Assembly: GCA_000434835.1 (NCBI GenBank)
Contig: FR881456.1
Span: 1-7,246 of the forward strand
From: Clostridium sp. CAG:594
GTDB lineage: Bacteria; Bacillota_I; Bacilli_A; RF39; UBA660
Length of the DNA: 7,246 nt
Reading direction: 5' to 3'
The notes beneath the pieces were generated by a model that did not search any database, was not told the origin of the DNA, and saw only the letters and a list, made by a program, of their open reading frames with translations. The position numbers were made by a program, and so were the translations under genes. Position 1 is the stretch's first letter. The number at the start of each line of letters is the position of its first letter. Shown piece after piece: positions 4,619 through 7,246 of this stretch.

Positions 4619-6079
4619 TCAAAACCTCCTCAAAATTTTTTTTATCATTTTTGAACCTTCTAAAATTAATTTGTCTTTTAGCATAAGTAAGATCATAAAA
4701 TAAACCGAAATAGAAATACATACCTGTACTATTATTGAAATTAAATTATCACTTATAAAATAACCAGCAATCATACTAAACATAAACATAAATAATGATG
4801 CAATTAAATATTTATAAGATAGTTTTACAACGTCTATAAATTTAATTTTTTTTCTTATTAAAATAAATTGTGTTGTTGTTACTGCAAGTTCCGCAATTAC
4901 TGTTGCTATAGAAGCACCAATACTCCCAAAATGCTTAATTAATATTAAATTTAATATAAAATTTACAATAGCACCAACTACAACAGATAATGTATATTGA
5001 TTTTGCTTTTTTGTTGGTAATAAATATTGAGTTCCTGTCACATTACTTAAACCGATTAGAATTATTATTGGACTAATTACACATAATAAAGGAACAACTT
5101 TATCATAGCCTTCACCATAAAATAATGGCACAAAACTACTTGACACGCTTATAATTTCAAACATCAATGGAAAAGCTAATAATAATATAAACGAAAATGA
5201 CTTATTCATATATTCTCTTACTTTTTTATGATTACCACTAGCAAATGTTGATGCAATCCTCGGCATCATAACTGTACCTAAAGATGTTGCAATTGTCATT
5301 AATAATTTTACTATTTTTTGTGCTTGTTCATAATAACCAACTTCTGCTTTATTTAAAACAATAACACCTATCATAGTTTTATCTAAAACAGTATATATTT
5401 GAGTTGCGACCTGTGGTATAAACAACATTACCGTTGGTTTAATATGTCTAAATAAATTTAATTCTTTTATTTTAACCTTTTGAGCAAATCTAGGTAAATA
5501 CATCCATAAAGATAAATTACCTAAAAGAGTTGAAAGTACATAAATAATAAAATATTTATTTAAATCTGTTGATTCTTTGACAAATACAAATATACAAATA
5601 ACGCTTATTAACTTTACAATTGTATTTCGCATTACTGTTTTTTTAAATTCTTCTAATCCTTGAAAATACCAACTAATATCAATTGCATTAGCAATTATTT
5701 CTAGAATTAAAATTTTATAATAAATATTATATTGTCCTTTTGAACAAAAAGTTATATAAAATATAAATAATGATATTCCAAGTGTTATACACCTCATAAA
5801 AAATATTTCAAAAAATATTTTACTTCTTTTTTTAATATCATTTTGAACATACGCTATTTCTCTTTGGCCATACATTGCAACACCAAGTGAACCAAAGAGA
5901 ATAAAATATGTTGTTATAGAAATTGTAAAACTATATATTCCAATATTTTCTGCTCCTAATACTCTAGATAAATATGGAGTTGTTATCAAAGGAATAATGA
6001 TAGTTAATATTTGATATAATAAATTATATATATAATTTTTTGTAACACTATTCTTTTTCAAAAAATCAACTTCTTTCAT
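4619..6079 (-). CDS. Wzx-type oligosaccharide flippase
   Basis: A 486-residue polytopic membrane protein of the polysaccharide-transporter branch of the MOP superfamily. Such proteins flip undecaprenyl-diphosphate-linked repeat units from the cytoplasmic to the outer face before polymerisation by Wzy. The N-terminus NYIYNLLYQILTIIIPLITTPYLSRVLG (15-42 region) and GAENIGIYSF (42-51) are typical of Wzx proteins. About 12-14 hydrophobic segments can be seen, for example 16-36, 47-68, 90-112, 119-138, 153-168, 175-193, 255-273, 294-316, 325-347, 364-383, 388-408, 420-442 and 446-467, with YYEQAQKIVKLL (249-260) between the two halves. The ATG at 6079 overlaps the glf stop as TAATG and has only a weak ribosome site, which suggests coupling to glf. 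The last codons carry the ribosome site of the acyltransferase. Presence of Wzx implies a Wzx/Wzy-dependent pathway, but no polymerase lies in the window. Confidence 0.92.
   Translation of the reverse strand: MKEVDFLKKNSVTKNYIYNLLYQILTIIIPLITTPYLSRVLGAENIGIYSFTISITTYFILFGSLGVAMYGQREIAYVQNDIKKRSKIFFEIFFMRCITLGISLFIFYITFCSKGQYNIYYKILILEIIANAIDISWYFQGLEEFKKTVMRNTIVKLISVICIFVFVKESTDLNKYFIIYVLSTLLGNLSLWMYLPRFAQKVKIKELNLFRHIKPTVMLFIPQVATQIYTVLDKTMIGVIVLNKAEVGYYEQAQKIVKLLMTIATSLGTVMMPRIASTFASGNHKKVREYMNKSFSFILLLAFPLMFEIISVSSSFVPLFYGEGYDKVVPLLCVISPIIILIGLSNVTGTQYLLPTKKQNQYTLSVVVGAIVNFILNLILIKHFGSIGASIATVIAELAVTTTQFILIRKKIKFIDVVKLSYKYLIASLFMFMFSMIAGYFISDNLISIIVQVCISISVYFMILLMLKDKLILEGSKMIKKILRRF
4625..4631 (-). 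promoter_or_regulatory. Ribosome binding site of the acyltransferase, inside wzx
   Basis: The minus strand reads GAGGAGG, 8 nt before the ATG at 4616. The AGG-AGG part forms the two Arg codons (484-485) near the end of the flippase, so the same bases encode its tail and recruit ribosomes for the next gene. It decides the start of the acyltransferase. Confidence 0.8.
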
Positions 6080-7182
6080 TACTTGTTACTTTCATAAATA
6101 TTCATTGCAGATTTAATTACATCATCCATATCATAATATTTATATTCTGCAAGTCTTCCTCCGAAAATCACATTTTCTTCTTGTTTTGCTAATTTTCTAT
6201 ATTTCTCAGCAAGTTTATTATTTTTTTCGTCATTAACAGTATAGTATTTTTCCATACCTTTCTTGTAATCAGCAGGATATTCATATGTTATTACTGTTTT
6301 TTCTTGAGTACCATACTCAAAATGTTTATGTTCTATCACTCTTGTATATTCTACTTCATGACCAGTATAATTTACAACAGCATTTCCTTGATAATTTTCA
6401 CAATCAAGAATTTTTTCTTCAAATCTTAAACTTCTCCAATCAAGTTCGCCAAGTTTATAATTGAAATATTCATCTATTGGACCCGTATATACTATCTTTT
6501 CTGCTATAGATTTATAATATTCAATATCATCAAAGAAATTAGTATTTAATTTTACTTCTATTCCTTCTAACATTTTTTCTACTAATTTAGTATATCCTCC
6601 AATTGGTATACCTTGATATTTATCATTAAAATAGTTATTATCATATATTAATCTTACTGGCAATCTCTTAATAATAAATGCTGGCAAATCTTTACAATCT
6701 CTATTCCATTGTTTTTCTGTATATCCTTTTATTAATTTTTCATATATTGTTCTACCAACTAAACTTATTGCTTGTTCTTCTAGATTTGATGGTTCTTTAC
6801 CTTCCATTTCTTTTCTTTCTTCATTTATATGTTTTAATGCATCTTCTGGCGTAAATACATCATTCCATATTTTTGAAAAAGTATTCATATTAAAAGGCAT
6901 ATTATATATTTCATTACCTATTCTTGCTACTGGTGAATTTGTATATCTATTAAATTCAACAAATGAATTAACATAATTCCATACGTCTTTATAATCTGTA
7001 TGAAATATATGTGCGCCATATTTATGAACATTTATTCCTTCTACATTTTCTGTATAAATGTTACCCGCTATATGTTCTCTCTTATCTATAACTAAAACTT
7101 TCTTACCTGCTTTATTTGCTAAATTTGCAAATGTAGAACCAAATAATCCTGATCCTACTATTAAATAATCATATTTTTTCAT
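6079..7182 (-). CDS. glf: UDP-galactopyranose mutase
   Basis: This FAD enzyme interconverts UDP-galactopyranose and UDP-galactofuranose in the cytoplasm, supplying Galf for a surface glycan. From the chosen start the protein has 367 residues, the same as E. coli Glf. Seen in order: the FAD-binding YLIVGSGLFGSTFAN (6-20) with D33 at the end of strand 2, HIAGNIYTE (37-45), YGAHIFHT (55-62), EKLIKGYTEKQWN (148-160), a KRLPVRLIYDNNYFNDKYQG stretch (172-191) with R173 and R177, GGYTKL (195-200), and the C-terminal FGGRLAEYKYYDMDD (340-354), which closes the flavin site. All hallmark regions are intact. An upstream in-frame ATG at 7194 would add four residues (MRCK), but the GAGG ribosome site overlaps that codon and lies 6 nt before 7182, so 7182 is preferred. 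No promoter is visible in the 64 nt upstream, so it is likely transcribed from further right. Confidence 0.94.
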   Translation of the reverse strand: MKKYDYLIVGSGLFGSTFANLANKAGKKVLVIDKREHIAGNIYTENVEGINVHKYGAHIFHTDYKDVWNYVNSFVEFNRYTNSPVARIGNEIYNMPFNMNTFSKIWNDVFTPEDALKHINEERKEMEGKEPSNLEEQAISLVGRTIYEKLIKGYTEKQWNRDCKDLPAFIIKRLPVRLIYDNNYFNDKYQGIPIGGYTKLVEKMLEGIEVKLNTNFFDDIEYYKSIAEKIVYTGPIDEYFNYKLGELDWRSLRFEEKILDCENYQGNAVVNYTGHEVEYTRVIEHKHFEYGTQEKTVITYEYPADYKKGMEKYYTVNDEKNNKLAEKYRKLAKQEENVIFGGRLAEYKYYDMDDVIKSAMNIYESNK

Positions 7183-7246
7183 TTTGCACCTCATTTTTCA
7201 AGTTAATTAAATTTATTGAAATTGATAATATTAAAAGTTCCAAAGC
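7183..7246 (-). other. Window edge: leader of glf, possible 3' end of an upstream gene
   Basis: Two minus-strand frames are open from the edge. One reads about 25 mostly hydrophobic residues (beginning ALELLILSIS) and ends at a TGA at 7169-7171 inside glf. The other reads 13 residues (FGTFNIINFNKFN) and ends at a TAA at 7203-7205, 20 nt before the glf start. Either could be the tail of the preceding operon gene, such as a polymerase or glycosyltransferase, but nothing in so short a stretch identifies it. No promoter or terminator is evident. Confidence 0.3.
7187..7192 (-). promoter_or_regulatory. Ribosome binding site deciding the glf start
   Basis: The minus strand reads GAGGTG, with the GAGG core 6 nt before the ATG at 7182. 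It overlaps the alternative ATG at 7194-7192, which itself has only weak upstream complementarity. Confidence 0.65.

Noticed and set aside
4617..4721. N-terminal extension of the acyltransferase reading frame, adding 35 residues
   Set aside because: It lies inside the flippase gene, has no ribosome site, does not resemble the family, and a strong GAGGAGG precedes the internal ATG at 4616.
7183..7194. Upstream ATG of glf adding MRCK
   Set aside because: The ribosome site overlaps this codon and is correctly spaced for 7182, and 367 residues equals the length of E. coli Glf.
1..7246. Genetic code with TGA as tryptophan, suggested by the very low GC
   Set aside because: Trp residues in Glf and the LCP protein are TGG, and the flippase ends at a sensible TGA next to the following start.
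1..7246. CRISPR arrays, tRNA or rRNA genes, transposases
   Set aside because: None seen. The only sizeable repeat is the two-copy 60-bp block, and no plus-strand gene is convincing.

Overview
The window is very AT-rich (roughly a quarter to 30% G+C by eye) and uses the standard genetic code: Trp is TGG and TGA works as a stop. Together with strong AGGAGG-type ribosome sites and an LCP cell-wall ligase, this points to a low-GC Gram-positive (Bacillota-like) bacterium. I cannot name the genus. Every gene I can support lies on the minus strand, so transcription runs from the right edge of the window to the left.

The right two thirds (about 3000-7246) is the distal end of a surface-polysaccharide operon. 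In transcription order it holds glf (UDP-galactopyranose mutase, making UDP-galactofuranose), a Wzx-type flippase, a small hexapeptide-repeat acyltransferase, and a UDP-glucose 6-dehydrogenase (making UDP-glucuronate). The genes are packed tightly: glf and wzx share a TAATG stop/start, the ribosome site of the acyltransferase lies inside the last wzx codons, and only 23 nt separate the acyltransferase from ugd. I see no promoter inside this block. Glycosyltransferases and a polymerase are absent and should lie beyond the right edge.

Next (1522-2928) is a CpsA/Wzg-like LytR-CpsA-Psr protein with three N-terminal membrane segments, the likely enzyme that attaches the finished polymer to the cell wall. 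It has its own extended -10 promoter and a strong, nearly symmetrical terminator overlapping its stop codon.

The left part (1-1521) looks like an accessory module of different character: a dinD-family gene and a vanZ-family gene. Two copies of a 60-bp terminator-containing sequence, about 90% identical and exactly 1460 bp apart, flank the pair. The dinD gene appears damaged or unusually decoded. The conserved C-terminus lies in the -1 frame just after a perfect A_AAA_AAG slippery heptamer, and the codon where its strong Shine-Dalgarno would initiate is AAG rather than ATG. vanZ has a clear promoter of its own.

I found no RNA genes, CRISPR arrays, insertion sequences or origins. The most noteworthy items are the dinD frame switch, its missing start, and the direct repeats around the dinD-vanZ pair.
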